Positions 63,050 to 64,000 of a DNA stretch of 64,000 nucleotides are shown in pieces. The DNA is from Massilistercora timonensis (GTDB lineage: Bacteria > Bacillota > Clostridia > Lachnospirales > Lachnospiraceae): positions 1,240,001 through 1,304,000 of the forward strand of contig NZ_LT990039.1 in NCBI RefSeq assembly GCF_900312975.1, written 5' to 3'. The notes beneath the pieces are model-generated. The model had not been told where the DNA came from. It did not search any database and saw only the letters and a list, made by a program, of their open reading frames with translations. The translations under genes were made by a program, and so were the position numbers. Position 1 is the stretch's first letter; the number at the start of each line of letters is the position of its first letter.

Positions 63050-63556
63050 TTACGCTGCTTTTAACTGATTTAAAACCCCGCCTCTGGACAGTACTGTGAT
63101 CAGTACGAAGGCCAGGATGCTTCCTGCTACCGTGGAGATCAGGAAGGGAACTACATAGACAAACAGTCCTGCCGGACCTGCCCCCATCAGGAATTCCGCC
63201 ACCGGATACGCGGCGATCCCGCCAAGGATACCGGTGCCAAGCGCCTCGGCCACGCAGGTGGGAGCAAGCTTCTTCCATTTGGCATAGACCATACCGCAGC
63301 AGAAGGCTCCGATCATGCTGCCCGGGAAAGCCATCAGGCTGCCGATCCCAAGGATGTTACGCAGAAGACTTGCGCAGAAGGCAACGCCTACGCCCCAGCC
63401 AGGGCCTAACGTAACGGCGGCCAGGATATTGACCATGTGCTGCACCGGCGCGCACTGGCTGCCGGCTACCGGGAAGCTGATCATACTTCCCACTGTGGCC
63501 AGAGCGGTGAGGACACCGGCCATGGCCAGTTTCTTGGTTGTCATTTTCTGTGTCAT
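63050..63556 (-). CDS. thiW: ThiW, thiamin-precursor transporter S component
   Basis: The 168-residue protein has about five helices and the ThiW pattern: KLAMAGVLTALATVGSMISF, PVAGSQCAPVQHMVNILAAV and GPGWGVGVAFCASLLRN. It is the substrate-binding subunit of an energy-coupling-factor importer, thought to bring in the thiazole precursor of thiamin. The ECF ATPases and T subunit are elsewhere. The ATG at 63554-63556 follows AAAGGAG by 12 bases; Met5 is an alternative. It is first after the TPP riboswitch. Confidence 0.93.
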   Translation of the reverse strand: MTQKMTTKKLAMAGVLTALATVGSMISFPVAGSQCAPVQHMVNILAAVTLGPGWGVGVAFCASLLRNILGIGSLMAFPGSMIGAFCCGMVYAKWKKLAPTCVAEALGTGILGGIAAYPVAEFLMGAGPAGLFVYVVPFLISTVAGSILAFVLITVLSRGGVLNQLKAA

Positions 63557-63661
63557 GTTACATACGACTCCTTTCTCTTGATCAGAAATGCTGATCAGGA
63601 ATCATGCCGATACCGGAGGCCGCCCGTGATGTGTCCCGAGGTTTTTTTGAGCCTTGGGAAA

Positions 63662-63690
63662 TAAAAAGGAAGATGCGCAGGGCATCTTCC
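63662..63690 (-). terminator. Riboswitch-controlled intrinsic terminator
   Basis: On the minus strand GGAAGATGC, CCTGC loop, GCATCTTCC, then TTTTTA: a perfect 9-bp stem just after the TPP aptamer and before thiW. Confidence 0.92.
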
Positions 63691-63710
63691 GCAATGTACT
63701 CCGGTATCTT

Positions 63711-63798
63711 CTCCCTACGTTGGCATTATCCAAATCAGGTTAGCGGGTCGAAGCGGGAATGCGCTTCCTCTCAGCCGGCTCCTGCCAGCTCCCCGTAT
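63711..63798 (-). promoter_or_regulatory. TPP (THI element) riboswitch
   Basis: The minus strand has the conserved aptamer parts in order: ACGGGGAGC, GGCTGAGAGG (63767-63776), ACCTGAT (63734-63740), GGATAATGCCA (63721-63731) and CGTAGGGA (63712-63719). TPP binding should favour the terminator that follows, cutting off thiW-thiC. Confidence 0.97.
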
Positions 63799-63823
63799 TG
63801 TAGTGCCCGATGGGCACAAGTCC

Positions 63824-63852
63824 ATTATAAGCATAAGGTTGAAATTTTGCAA
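63824..63852 (-). promoter_or_regulatory. Promoter of the thiW-thiC operon
   Basis: The minus strand has TTGCAA (63847-63852), a 17-bp spacer and TATAAT (63824-63829). GTGCCCGATGGGCAC lies between it and the aptamer as a small hairpin. Confidence 0.82.
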
Positions 63853-63857
63853 GAGTC

Positions 63858-63920
63858 AAAAAGGGACAGGGTATTTTCAATCTGGGACGTGGTATTTTTA
63901 AAAATACCACGTCCCCAATT
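63858..63920. repeat. Dispersed palindromic repeat, copy G (inverted orientation)
   Basis: On the minus strand the perfect 32-nt core (63884-63915) leads into the half-arm ending CCCTGTCCCTTTTT. It follows the stop of the partial gene by about ten bases and could terminate it just before the thi promoter. Confidence 0.92.
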
Positions 63921-63929
63921 AAAATTAAA

Positions 63930-64000
63930 TTAAAACAGCTTCTGATAGTAACTTTCCGCCGTATACAGCGCCGCCACCGGATTATGCCCCAGCACCCGGT
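63930..64000 (-). CDS. C-terminal end of an unidentified gene
   Basis: The minus strand at the window edge reads RVLGHNPVAALYTAESYYQK followed by LF and a TAA stop. Codon use fits the core genes. Too little is visible to assign a family. Confidence 0.65.
   Translation of the reverse strand, partial: RVLGHNPVAALYTAESYYQKLF

Overview
The window looks like chromosomal DNA of a gut-type Clostridia, most likely Lachnospiraceae, with fairly high GC in its core genes. This is inferred from strong AGGAGG ribosome sites, TTGACA/TATAAT promoters, the Firmicutes orders rpsL-rpsG-fusA, gdpP-rplI-dnaB and rpsF-ssb-rpsR, a CTC-type L25, a class B sortase, DUF951 and a fructan/mucin-sugar gene repertoire. 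No species call is possible from the sequence alone.

Layout. 1-2773: the str operon (fusA cut by the window edge) with its promoter and a 5'-end hairpin. 2791-5078: an HD phosphohydrolase, an orphan sugar-binding lipoprotein and a 56-residue 2[4Fe-4S] ferredoxin. 5110-8454: a creatininase-family hydrolase, small DUF3311-like protein and sodium:solute symporter, divergent from a Crp/Fnr regulator with a CRP-like palindrome between them. 8572-13831: cell-wall amidase, an unknown protein and gdpP-rplI-dnaB. 13977-18162: sugar nucleotidyltransferase, NahK-like kinase and galE, divergent from an AraC regulator. 18209-24645: MBL hydrolase and a five-gene peptide ABC importer. 24846-28364: rpsF-ssb-rpsR, DUF951, sortase B and an L-cysteine desulfidase-like enzyme. 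28587-33055: zinc-ribbon/DUF5685/DnaJ/flavodoxin cluster, EamA transporter and DUF134-NifX protein. 33094-35805: EAL phosphodiesterase, membrane sensor and a frameshifted membrane protein. 35916-40214: tRNA-Cys, LUD protein, rplY, secreted nuclease, YjjG phosphatase and a second EamA transporter.

40240-49720 is a carbohydrate locus: a LacI regulator with two perfect palindromic operators, a three-component sugar ABC importer, GH32, a cytoplasmic GH91 enzyme and GH42. The GH91/GH32/ABC combination suggests uptake and breakdown of difructose anhydride (a cyclic fructose dimer) or of short inulin products. 49789-50784 is an Rpn-type nuclease. 51.3-57.8 kb is a strikingly AT-rich island carrying two large adenine methyltransferases, one with a fused helix-turn-helix, and a convergent PLD-family nuclease. 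I read this as a restriction-modification defence system. After a second tRNA-Cys and a tRNA-Glu come topB, an AI-2E family transporter and a TPP-riboswitch-controlled thiW-thiC operon.

A dispersed palindromic repeat runs through the window in seven copies (18163, 31111, 32195, 33054, 36696, 61478, 63858). Its core is a 32-nt palindrome followed by an alternative half-arm and, in several copies, a T-tract. Copies tend to lie directly against stop codons. One lies at the predicted transcription start of the DUF134 gene. The repeats, the AT-rich restriction island and the GH91 locus are the features most worth following up.
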